From contig JAFQOD010000038.1 in assembly GCA_017395685.1 (NCBI GenBank), forward strand, positions 1 through 35,393: a stretch of DNA of 35,393 nucleotides, in the 5' to 3' direction. Source of the stretch: Clostridia bacterium (GTDB lineage: Bacteria > Bacillota > Clostridia > Christensenellales > Aristaeellaceae). The notes below the pieces were generated by a model. That model was given only the letters and a program-made list of their open reading frames with translations, was not told the origin of the DNA and made no database searches. Shown here piece after piece: positions 8,450 to 15,351 of the stretch; position 1 is the stretch's first letter, and every line of letters begins with the position of its first letter. A program made the position numbers and the translations under genes.

Positions 8450-9130
8450 ATGAAAAAGCTGATCGCCCTGGTTATCGCCCTGATGCTGTTCACCGTTCCC
8501 GCCCTGGCGGAAGATACTGATTTTATTGCTGCTCTGGAATGGATGCATGACGATGTTCCCGCCCTGGCGGAAGATACCCTGACCTATACCCACCCCACCC
8601 ATGGCTATTCCCTGGAATATCCCGCTGCCTGGCTGGCCGTTGATGCCACCAATATTGATCAGTACATCGAATTGTTTAACAACAATGAAATTTCCTTCAC
8701 CGGCACCAATGCCCCCACCCTGACGAATATGAAGGACCAGATCGTCGGCCAGGATATCGTGGTGCTGGTGGATCCCCATGCCAATAACTTGCTGGTGGTT
8801 TGTGCCGATATGGGCATGGAACTGACCAACGAAATGTTCCAGATGGTCATGGTGCCCATGGTGGTAGAATCGGTAAAGGCCCAGGCCCCCGGCATCGAAA
8901 TCACCGCTGACGGCACCATTCAGGAAATGGGCGACCGTTCCTTCATCGCAGTGGGCGGCAATGTGAACATTTCCGGCATTCCCGCTGAAATCATGCAGAT
9001 GTATTATCTGGAAGGCACCATGATGTATTGTTTCACTGTTACGCTGACCGGCGCTTTCGGCGCTGAAGCCGCTGAACAATTCGCCATGGAGGCCGCTGAA
9101 GTGATGTTCAGCTTCACGACCGGTAAATAA
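8450..9130 (+). CDS. Secreted protein, possibly PsbP/Mog1-like fold
   Basis: 226 residues. A clear signal peptide, MKKLIALVIALMLFTVPALA, is followed by an acidic mature protein without further membrane helices. THPTHGYSLEYPAAWLAVDA resembles the opening of PsbP/Mog1-like domains (often seen as YSIEYP-W in secreted Firmicutes proteins); this is a weak family assignment. The block VPALAEDT occurs twice, at the expected cleavage site and again 20 residues later, encoded by two identical 23-nt stretches 60 nt apart. The gene stands alone between its own promoter and a terminator. Function is not known. Confidence 0.8.
   Translation: MKKLIALVIALMLFTVPALAEDTDFIAALEWMHDDVPALAEDTLTYTHPTHGYSLEYPAAWLAVDATNIDQYIELFNNNEISFTGTNAPTLTNMKDQIVGQDIVVLVDPHANNLLVVCADMGMELTNEMFQMVMVPMVVESVKAQAPGIEITADGTIQEMGDRSFIAVGGNVNISGIPAEIMQMYYLEGTMMYCFTVTLTGAFGAEAAEQFAMEAAEVMFSFTTGK
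8495..8577 (+). repeat. Two identical 23-nt direct repeats duplicating the signal-peptidase site
   Basis: The 23-nt sequence at 8495-8517 begins GTTCCCGCCCTGGCGG and recurs exactly at 8555-8577. The 60-nt offset keeps the frame, so VPALAEDT appears twice. Confidence 0.85.
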
Positions 9131-9147
9131 GCAATTTTCCATATACA

Positions 9148-9180
9148 AGAGCGGCAGATGCAGAATCTGCCGCTCTTTAT
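9148..9180 (+). terminator. Terminator of the secreted protein gene
   Basis: Perfect 12-bp stem AGAGCGGCAGAT / ATCTGCCGCTCT with loop GCAGA, then TTTATTG. Confidence 0.8.
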
Positions 9181-9190
9181 TGAAAAAAAG

Positions 9191-9218
9191 TTGAAATATA
9201 TTGAAAATATGCTATAAT
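9191..9218 (+). promoter_or_regulatory. Promoter of ohrR, with a possible operator in the spacer
   Basis: TTGAAA (9191-9196), 16-bp spacer, TATAAT (9213-9218). The palindrome ATATT-gaa-AATAT (9198-9210) lies in the spacer, where an autoregulator could act; that role is inferred from position only. Confidence 0.6.
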
Positions 9219-9247
9219 GGAAGCAAATATACAGAGGAGATGAGCTT

Positions 9248-9688
9248 ATGAAGCAGGAAAACACCGATCTTTTGCGCCTGGAAAATCAATTGTGTTTTCC
9301 CCTCTATGCCGCATCCCGTGAAGTGATCAAGCAATATCATCCCTATCTGGATGAGCTGGGGCTTACCTATACCCAGTATATCGCCATGATGGTCTTCTGG
9401 GAAAAAAAGACCACCAATGTAAAGGAATTGGGCAACAGCCTGTTTCTGGATTCGGGCACGCTGACCCCGGTGCTCAAAAGCCTGGAGGGCAAGGGCCTGG
9501 TGCGCCGCCGCCGCAGCGAATTGGATGAGCGGATGCTGGTGGTGGAAATTACCCCGGAGGGGGAAGCGCTGAAGGAAAAGGCCAAGGATGTTCCCATTAT
9601 GATGATGCAGCATTTTAATCTGCCCGTGGAAGACGCCATGGAATTATACCGGCTGCTGTATAAGCTGCTGGGCCGGGAAAAAGAATAA
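9248..9688 (+). CDS. ohrR: OhrR-type MarR-family organic peroxide sensor
   Basis: 146 residues. The N-terminal LRLENQLCFPLYAASRE matches the OhrR pattern, with C16 at the place of the single peroxide-sensing cysteine of Bacillus OhrR. The winged helix follows: VKELGNSLFLDSGTLTPVLK for recognition, then RRRRSELDERMLVVEITPEG for the wing. OhrR represses genes for organic hydroperoxide resistance until its cysteine is oxidised. No other cysteine is present, so this is a one-cysteine type. Unusually, no ohr gene is next to it; the following sequence is only a gene remnant. The start is supported by GAGGAGA about 8 nt upstream. Confidence 0.88.
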   Translation: MKQENTDLLRLENQLCFPLYAASREVIKQYHPYLDELGLTYTQYIAMMVFWEKKTTNVKELGNSLFLDSGTLTPVLKSLEGKGLVRRRRSELDERMLVVEITPEGEALKEKAKDVPIMMMQHFNLPVEDAMELYRLLYKLLGREKE

Positions 9689-9726
9689 TCGGTTTCCCTT
9701 CCCTGGGAAATAAAAATGGTGTATAA

Positions 9727-9966
9727 TGGGCCTGCATCGCCCTGATCACCGCCGTCTATGAGCGCAGCGGCCGCATCTCCATCCCGGATGCTGCCGTCCA
9801 GGTGACGCTGCCCATGGCCCCGGAGGGGGCCTGCACCCTGATGCATGTGACCGCAGATGAAAAGACCGGGGAGCAGATCCTTACCCCGGTGGAATTTGCC
9901 ATCGAAAACGGCTGCATGATTTTCACCGCCGGTCAGCCGGGCCTGTTCCTGCTGATTTCAGAATAA
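9727..9966 (+). pseudogene. Remnant of a gene: C-terminal coding piece joined to a promoter-like TATAAT
   Basis: An open frame of about 79 codons reads ALITAVYERSGRISIPDAAV and continues to GQPGLFLLISE before TAA (9964-9966). It has good coding character (codon use like the neighbours) but no ATG, GTG or TTG near its beginning. An in-frame TAA lies just upstream at 9724, and the first in-frame ATG is internal (9814). A TATAAT (9722-9727) sits exactly at its edge. This fits an internal deletion that removed most of a gene, leaving its promoter and C-terminal end. The parent family was not recognised. Confidence 0.6.
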
Positions 9967-9973
9967 GCAGAAA

Positions 9974-10010
9974 AATTCCCCGGACGTTATGTCCGGGGAA
10001 TTCTTTTATT
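9974..10010. terminator. Bidirectional terminator
   Basis: Perfect 12-bp stem AATTCCCCGGAC / GTCCGGGGAATT, loop GTTAT, with a T-rich run on the plus side and an A-rich run before it. It serves the remnant on the plus strand and the lipoprotein gene on the minus strand. Confidence 0.8.
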
Positions 10011-10332
10011 TCTTCAGATATACATCACCGCTGAAAATGAAGGCATCTTCGCCCAGGCATTCAAAATACCATCCGCCGGTGGAGCCGTAGGGGGAAAGGA
10101 AGATGCCCTGCTCTCCGTTCCGCCTTTCGCCATGGTATTTTCCTGCATCCGTTTCGCCCCAGCAGTGGATCCATTCAAAATTACCGTTCCTGTGCAGCAC
10201 CAGCGTTTCCCATGAGCCGGGGGCCACTGCATGCCGCCATACCCCCTCATACCGGGGGGTGCAGCCACAGAGAGCAAGGGCCAGGATGACAATGAATGCG
10301 AGCAGCAATGCTTTTTTGAATAATTCTTTCAT
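10006..10332 (-). CDS. Small lipoprotein, lipocalin-like
   Basis: 108 residues from the ATG at 10332, chosen because AGGAGA precedes it and a lipoprotein signal starts there; a longer frame to 10425 crosses the promoter. The signal peptide ends ILALALCGC, with the second cysteine the likely lipidated residue. The mature part, YEGVWRHAVAPGSWETLVLH then NGNFEWIHCW, resembles small lipocalin-like modules. Similar EG-W / G-W openings recur in the N-terminal region of the divergently transcribed surface protein, suggesting a related fold. It probably sits on the outer face of the membrane. Function unknown. Confidence 0.75.
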   Translation of the reverse strand: MKELFKKALLLAFIVILALALCGCTPRYEGVWRHAVAPGSWETLVLHRNGNFEWIHCWGETDAGKYHGERRNGEQGIFLSPYGSTGGWYFECLGEDAFIFSGDVYLKK

Positions 10333-10371
10333 AATGCTCTCCTGTAAAATAAATATGCTTTTGGATGCGGA

Positions 10372-10400
10372 ATTATAGCATATCTGCCTGAATCTGTCAA
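10372..10400 (-). promoter_or_regulatory. Promoter of the small lipoprotein gene
   Basis: On the minus strand TTGACA (10400-10395), 17-bp spacer, TATAAT (10377-10372). It faces away from the promoter at 10410, with the two -35 boxes only 9 bp apart. Confidence 0.7.
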
Positions 10401-10409
10401 ATGCAAGGG

Positions 10410-10438
10410 TTGAAATACCGGGCAAATTCTGGTATATT
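10410..10438 (+). promoter_or_regulatory. Promoter of the large surface protein gene
   Basis: TTGAAA (10410-10415), 17-bp spacer, TATATT (10433-10438), then GAAGGAGGAG before the ATG at 10490. Confidence 0.65.
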
Positions 10439-10489
10439 GATAAGTAACAGGCAAGGAATCGTTTTTTTGTTGCCGAAGGAGGAGAAAAA

Positions 10490-13400
10490 ATGAAAAAACT
10501 GCTGATGGTATTGCTTTTGCTGGCGCTTCCTTTTGCGGCGGCTGCCGATGATTATGATGAATATATTCAAATTGATTTTCCGGCCACTTTCTCCGGCTAT
10601 TGGTACGATTCGGAGAAAGAGGATGTTTCCGCCTACATGATCATGGATGTTTATATTTCCGGCTCTGAGGAGGAAAGCACCTTTATTCTGGATATCCGCC
10701 CGGATGGCACCGGCTATAAGGTGAATTATTACCGTTATGAGACGGATTATTCAAAAGAAGAATATATCACCAGTCAGCCCCTCACCTGGGAGCCTTCCTA
10801 TGATGATATCATGATCACCAGCAGCGATGGGGCCAGCGGCGTATTTGAACTGGATCATGATCAGACCTTTGGTAAATATAAGCCCACCAAAGCACTTTTG
10901 CACAGGGGCACCCGGCCGGATCATATGATCAGCCGGGTCAGCGGCGAATGGCGGCTGGCCCAGGTGGAAAAGGGCGGCGCGGCCCTTGCCACGGCCGGCT
11001 ATCCCCAAAAACTGTATATTGGCGAGGATTATACCTTTTCCCTGATGGGGGGCGCCGCAGACCGGAAGGGATGCTATATGGTGCGGGACGGCATGATCAT
11101 GATGGATATGGGCAATCAGCTGGCCCTGCTGAAGATCAGCGAGGATTTTTCCACCGTTTCCCTGGTGATCGACGGCAGCACCCACATCTATTCCCGGGAT
11201 GGGGTATCTTATTCCGATGTGAAAAAAACAACCGGCCTGGCGGGCACCTACTGGGCCTGGGAGGAAAGGGAATTCGGCGATGAAATCCGCCGGGGCCTGT
11301 ATTTCAAGGCGGATGGCACCGCTGTGCTGCACGAACAGGAATATAATCCCAATTATAATACCTACGTCAGCCGCATCGACGCCACCTGGCAGGGCAATGA
11401 TGAAGAGGTGAAGGTATATTACCGGGATCCCTATTTCGGCAACGATGAAACGCTGACCCTCCGGCGGATCAACGGCCCGGTATTCTATCTGGAATGGGGC
11501 AGCAAGCAGGTTTTCCTGGTGCGCCAGGATCTGGATGGCATCATGCCCCGCATCATGGGCCAGTGGGAAATGACCGGCCGCAAGGCATACGGGGCGGATA
11601 ACATCGTTTCCGTGGATGAATTTGCCGCCTATAATGAATTCCGGGGTTACTACAGCATGTATAAGGAAGATCTGGTCATCAATGATCAGCTTCAGGCCAT
11701 CAGCAGCTATGTGGATCAGGAGGGCGCCCCCCGGGAAAGCACCGCCAATATTTTTATCTATGCCGGTCAGTGCACCCTCAGCGGCGAATCCATCCTGCTG
11801 AGTGATGGAGATACTGCCATGGAGGTGCCCAGCTTTAACAGCGCCCGCTACTTCAGCCGGGTATCCCTGGGGGAATGGGCCGTCAAGCCCATGGAAAAGA
11901 TCCGGGCCCAGTATACCCAGTTTACCGGGGAGGAGCCCCCGGCCGTTTCGGGTGCGGATATCCCTGCATCCATCCCTGAGCCCACTGCCACGCCCAATCC
12001 CGATGCGGCGTATTTCCAATATAAATTGCTGGATGACGGCACGGCGGCCATCACCAAATATACAGGCTTCAATACCCATGTCAGGGTGCCCGCTGAGATG
12101 GACGGCCATGCTGTTACCAGGATTGAGGATTTCTTGTTCTCCGGCAGCGGCGGCCTTGTTTCCGTCACCCTGCCTGATGGGATCACCGCCATCGGCCGGT
12201 ATGCATTCCAAGGCTGTTCCTCGCTCACAGAGGTGAATATCCCCGATACCGTCACCCAGATCGGCAGCCGGGCATTCTATGGCTGCTCCAGCCTGGAAAG
12301 CATTTATATCCCCGCCAGCGTTACGGATATGGCCGGGGATGCATTCGGCGAATGCAAAAAGCTGACGGCGATTGTGGTGCCCGGCTCCCAGGCGGAAGGG
12401 GATTGCCGGTGGGATGGTGTGAAATATACCTATGCCGTTACCGTCAGCGATAACGAAGGGGATTTCGAATATGAACTCACCTACAGCGGCGATAAGGCGG
12501 AAATCACCAATTATAAGGGCCAGGATCCCCATATGGTGATCCCTCATCACATGGATGGGTATCTGGTAACCCAGCTGAACTTCTGGAAAGTTTATGACAG
12601 CGGTAATAGGGAGATCACCGGCGTCACCCTGCCCAGCGGCATTACCTCCCTTTCATCCAATCCTTTTTATAATTTCCCGAACCTTCAGGAAATTCATACC
12701 GCCCGAATGAACATGCGCTTTAAGGTGATGGATCAGGTGCTCTTCCATGACGGGCAATCGAAGGATCCCGGAAAGATTGATTGCGTTGGGCGGGTTCTGG
12801 TTTGCTATCCCCGGGGGCTGAATGCTGATAGCTATACTGTGCCGAAGGAAACATTTTCTGTTGCCAGATTTGCCTTTGCCAACTGCGATCAGCTGCGCAG
12901 CGTGGTTATTTCCGATAATGTATATAATATCGGGAGTTTTGTTTTTTCCGGGTGCAAAAATCTGGAGGAGGTTGAGCTGTCCTACAGGCTGGAAACCATT
13001 CCTTCCTATACCTTTTCGGGCTGCAGCAGCCTGAAAAAGGTCATTCTCCCCGGTAATCTGAAAGAGATTGATTATAGTGCCTTTGAATATTGCACCAGTC
13101 TGGAAACTTTGTTCATCCCTGCCAGTGTGACGGAAATCGATGAATATGCCTTTTATGGCTGCGAGAAGCTGACCCTTTATGTGGCAGAGGGCAGCTATGC
13201 GGAATCCTTCTGCAAGGAAAATGGGGCCAGGCATATTGTCTACCGCCCTGACAGCAGCCTGGCGGCATCCACCGCATCGGATGAATATGCCTATCAGGTG
13301 CTGCATGACGGCACCATCGCCATCACCCAATATACCGGCACGGCGGCTGATCTGGTTATTCCCTCCGTCATCGATGGCTGGAAGGTTTCCGCCATCGGCG

Positions 13401-14962
13401 ATCAGGCCTTTATGAACAATAAAACCATAAAAAGCGTGTCGATCCCGGAAGGCGTGACGAGCATTGGCAGAAATGCCTTCACCGGCAGCAGCGTACAGCA
13501 GGTGCGGCTGCCCTCCACCATGCGTATTTTACATGAAAGCGCATTCAGGAACGCCGAAAAGCTGCAGAGCATCAATCTGCCCCAGGGGCTGGAGGTGCTG
13601 AGCGATAGTGTATTCAATAATGCGAACCTGTCCGAAATCACCATCCCCGGAAGCGTGAAGGAAATTGGCTCCTATGCCTTCTATTCGTGCGGCGCGCTGA
13701 AGGAAGTGACGGTGGAGGAGGGAGTGCAGTTCATCGGGGAATGTGCATTCGCCAGCTGTGAAAAGCTGAAAACGGTCGTCCTTCCTGCCAGCGTCACGGA
13801 GATGGAGAAGAACGTTTTTTCCTATAACAAGCAGCACAGCATCACCGTTCCCAAGGATTCCTATGCCCAGCAGTATTGCAAGGATAACGAGCTGAAATAT
13901 AAGACCGTGGCCAATGCCGGCCCGGTCTATGTAGCCCCCACCCAGGCCCCGGTGGCCCAGCCCACCCCTGCGCCCCAGAGCCAATCCAATGTATCCGTGG
14001 TCCGGCCCACCCAGGTGCCCCAGACGAAAGCCCCGGTCACCCAGGCCCCGGCATTGCCGCAGCCCGTCCAGGTAACCCAGGCCCCGGCAGTACAGCAGCC
14101 CGTCCAGGCAACCCAGGCCCCGGCGGTGTCCCAGCCCGTTCAGCCTGCCCAGGTGCCCCAGCCCACCGCCGTACCCATCCGCCAGCCCATGGCAGGGACG
14201 GAAAATGCCTATGAGATCCCGGCCCGGTTTGCCGCCGCCAATTCCTATATCGCCAGCACCAAGAATGATTTCAGGGGAGGCTCGGTGCTGGACGGCAATC
14301 CGGAAACCTGCTGGCAGTTCTCCACCAAGAAGATCAAGCTGGGGGATGCGGCGCTGGAAATCACCCTGCAGCAGGGCGGCACCGTGGATGAACTGTGGAT
14401 CAAAAACGGCTTCTGGAAATATACCGACGGCAATGATCAGTATACCCGCAACTGCCGGCCCAAGAAAATCGGGGTCAGCTTCCGGTATGAGGGGGAAAGC
14501 GGCTACAGGGATGAAATCCAGCTGACCCTCAAGGATGATAAGCAGCGCATGGATTGGCAGATCGTGCCCCTGGGCCGGCATGAACAGGTGGCCGCCGTGC
14601 GCATCCGGGTGATCAGCATCTATTCCGGCACCAAATATAAGACCGACGTGGCCATCTCCGAAGTGAAATTTGTGGAGCGTGAAGGGGCATCTGCTGCCGC
14701 TGCGCCCGCCCCCCAGGCCCCTGCCGCCGCTTATCAGACGCTGAAGCGGGGCAATAAGGGGGATGAGGTGCTGGCCATGAAGATGAGAATGCAGGAGCTG
14801 GGCTATTTCACCCCCGGCGCCCAGCTGAGCAATTCCTATAACGATACCTGCGTGGAAAGAGTAAAGCAGTTCCAGAAGCGCAACGGCCTGCCCAGGACCG
14901 GCATCGCCGATGAACAGACCCTGGCCCTGCTCTATTCCGACGCCGCCCTGCCCAAAGAATAA
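10490..14962 (+). CDS. BspA-type leucine-rich-repeat surface protein with discoidin-like and peptidoglycan-binding domains
   Basis: 1490 residues. Signal peptide: MKKLLMVLLLLALPFAAA. Residues about 20-490 contain several lipocalin-like modules opening with SGYWYD, SGEWRL, GTYWAWE and GQWEMTG. About 510-1140 hold LRR_5 (BspA/TpLRR) repeats such as ITAIGRYAFQGCSSL and VTQIGSRAFYGCSSL, in three blocks each opened by a DGT-AITKYTG-like strand. A Pro/Gln/Ala/Thr linker (about 1147-1234) contains three 12-residue repeats, TQAPA(L/V)xQPVQx. Residues about 1237-1401 form a discoidin/NADase-type glycan-binding-like domain (GGSVLDGNPETCWQF...AISEVKF). The end (about 1414-1490) is a PG_binding_1 domain (LKRGNKGDEVLAMKMRMQEL). 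It is probably held on the wall non-covalently and used in adhesion; no sortase motif is seen. Confidence 0.88.
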   Translation: MKKLLMVLLLLALPFAAAADDYDEYIQIDFPATFSGYWYDSEKEDVSAYMIMDVYISGSEEESTFILDIRPDGTGYKVNYYRYETDYSKEEYITSQPLTWEPSYDDIMITSSDGASGVFELDHDQTFGKYKPTKALLHRGTRPDHMISRVSGEWRLAQVEKGGAALATAGYPQKLYIGEDYTFSLMGGAADRKGCYMVRDGMIMMDMGNQLALLKISEDFSTVSLVIDGSTHIYSRDGVSYSDVKKTTGLAGTYWAWEEREFGDEIRRGLYFKADGTAVLHEQEYNPNYNTYVSRIDATWQGNDEEVKVYYRDPYFGNDETLTLRRINGPVFYLEWGSKQVFLVRQDLDGIMPRIMGQWEMTGRKAYGADNIVSVDEFAAYNEFRGYYSMYKEDLVINDQLQAISSYVDQEGAPRESTANIFIYAGQCTLSGESILLSDGDTAMEVPSFNSARYFSRVSLGEWAVKPMEKIRAQYTQFTGEEPPAVSGADIPASIPEPTATPNPDAAYFQYKLLDDGTAAITKYTGFNTHVRVPAEMDGHAVTRIEDFLFSGSGGLVSVTLPDGITAIGRYAFQGCSSLTEVNIPDTVTQIGSRAFYGCSSLESIYIPASVTDMAGDAFGECKKLTAIVVPGSQAEGDCRWDGVKYTYAVTVSDNEGDFEYELTYSGDKAEITNYKGQDPHMVIPHHMDGYLVTQLNFWKVYDSGNREITGVTLPSGITSLSSNPFYNFPNLQEIHTARMNMRFKVMDQVLFHDGQSKDPGKIDCVGRVLVCYPRGLNADSYTVPKETFSVARFAFANCDQLRSVVISDNVYNIGSFVFSGCKNLEEVELSYRLETIPSYTFSGCSSLKKVILPGNLKEIDYSAFEYCTSLETLFIPASVTEIDEYAFYGCEKLTLYVAEGSYAESFCKENGARHIVYRPDSSLAASTASDEYAYQVLHDGTIAITQYTGTAADLVIPSVIDGWKVSAIGDQAFMNNKTIKSVSIPEGVTSIGRNAFTGSSVQQVRLPSTMRILHESAFRNAEKLQSINLPQGLEVLSDSVFNNANLSEITIPGSVKEIGSYAFYSCGALKEVTVEEGVQFIGECAFASCEKLKTVVLPASVTEMEKNVFSYNKQHSITVPKDSYAQQYCKDNELKYKTVANAGPVYVAPTQAPVAQPTPAPQSQSNVSVVRPTQVPQTKAPVTQAPALPQPVQVTQAPAVQQPVQATQAPAVSQPVQPAQVPQPTAVPIRQPMAGTENAYEIPARFAAANSYIASTKNDFRGGSVLDGNPETCWQFSTKKIKLGDAALEITLQQGGTVDELWIKNGFWKYTDGNDQYTRNCRPKKIGVSFRYEGESGYRDEIQLTLKDDKQRMDWQIVPLGRHEQVAAVRIRVISIYSGTKYKTDVAISEVKFVEREGASAAAAPAPQAPAAAYQTLKRGNKGDEVLAMKMRMQELGYFTPGAQLSNSYNDTCVERVKQFQKRNGLPRTGIADEQTLALLYSDAALPKE
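14039..14146 (+). repeat. Three 36-bp tandem repeats in the linker of the surface protein
   Basis: Three consecutive 36-nt units beginning ACCCAGGCCCCGGC encode TQAPALPQPVQV, TQAPAVQQPVQA and TQAPAVSQPVQP. Such in-frame repeats commonly vary in copy number between strains. Confidence 0.8.
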
Positions 14963-15351
14963 AGAGTAATTGCTGCTGTTTTGAGAAGGGGCCTCCGCGG
15001 CCCCTGTACCCCGCGCCAGGGATTTTATCCCTGGATCCATTTTCCGGAAAATTCACTTGAAAGAAACAAAGAATTTCCCGGTGGAATGAGAAAATATTTT
15101 CTTCTTCCACGGGCTAAGCGAAAACGAGAAAACGCCGTGAGAGAAGGCAAGCTTTCTCCCCCGGCGTTTTTCGTTTTCTCCGGATGCTGCGCATCCGGTG
15201 GGCGGCAGTATGCCGCCTGTCCGTGGAAGCAGGAAAAACAAATATCTTTTCCGCTTCGTACGCACTCAAGTTGATTGAAAGAAGTACCGGCAATATCGTG
15301 TAATGCGGCGTGCAGGGGGATCATCCCCCTGCACACCGGAGATGGTGGTCC
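14963..15351. repeat. Palindrome-rich intergenic region with a three-arm module
   Basis: About 390 bp without a gene between convergent units. It contains AGGGGCC-tccgc-GGCCCCT (14987-15005), CCAGGGAT...ATCCCTGG (15016-15034), a module at 15104-15229 and GCAGGGGGATCATCCCCCTG (15312-15331). The module is closed by CTTCCACGG / CCGTGGAAG. Inside it are arm 1 (15120-15178, GAAAACG...CGTTTTC with CGCCG/CGGCG), arm 2 (CCGGATGC/GCATCCGG, 15180-15198) and arm 3 (GGCGGCA/TGCCGCC, 15201-15217). It resembles a mobile palindromic unit or structured RNA. Confidence 0.65.
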
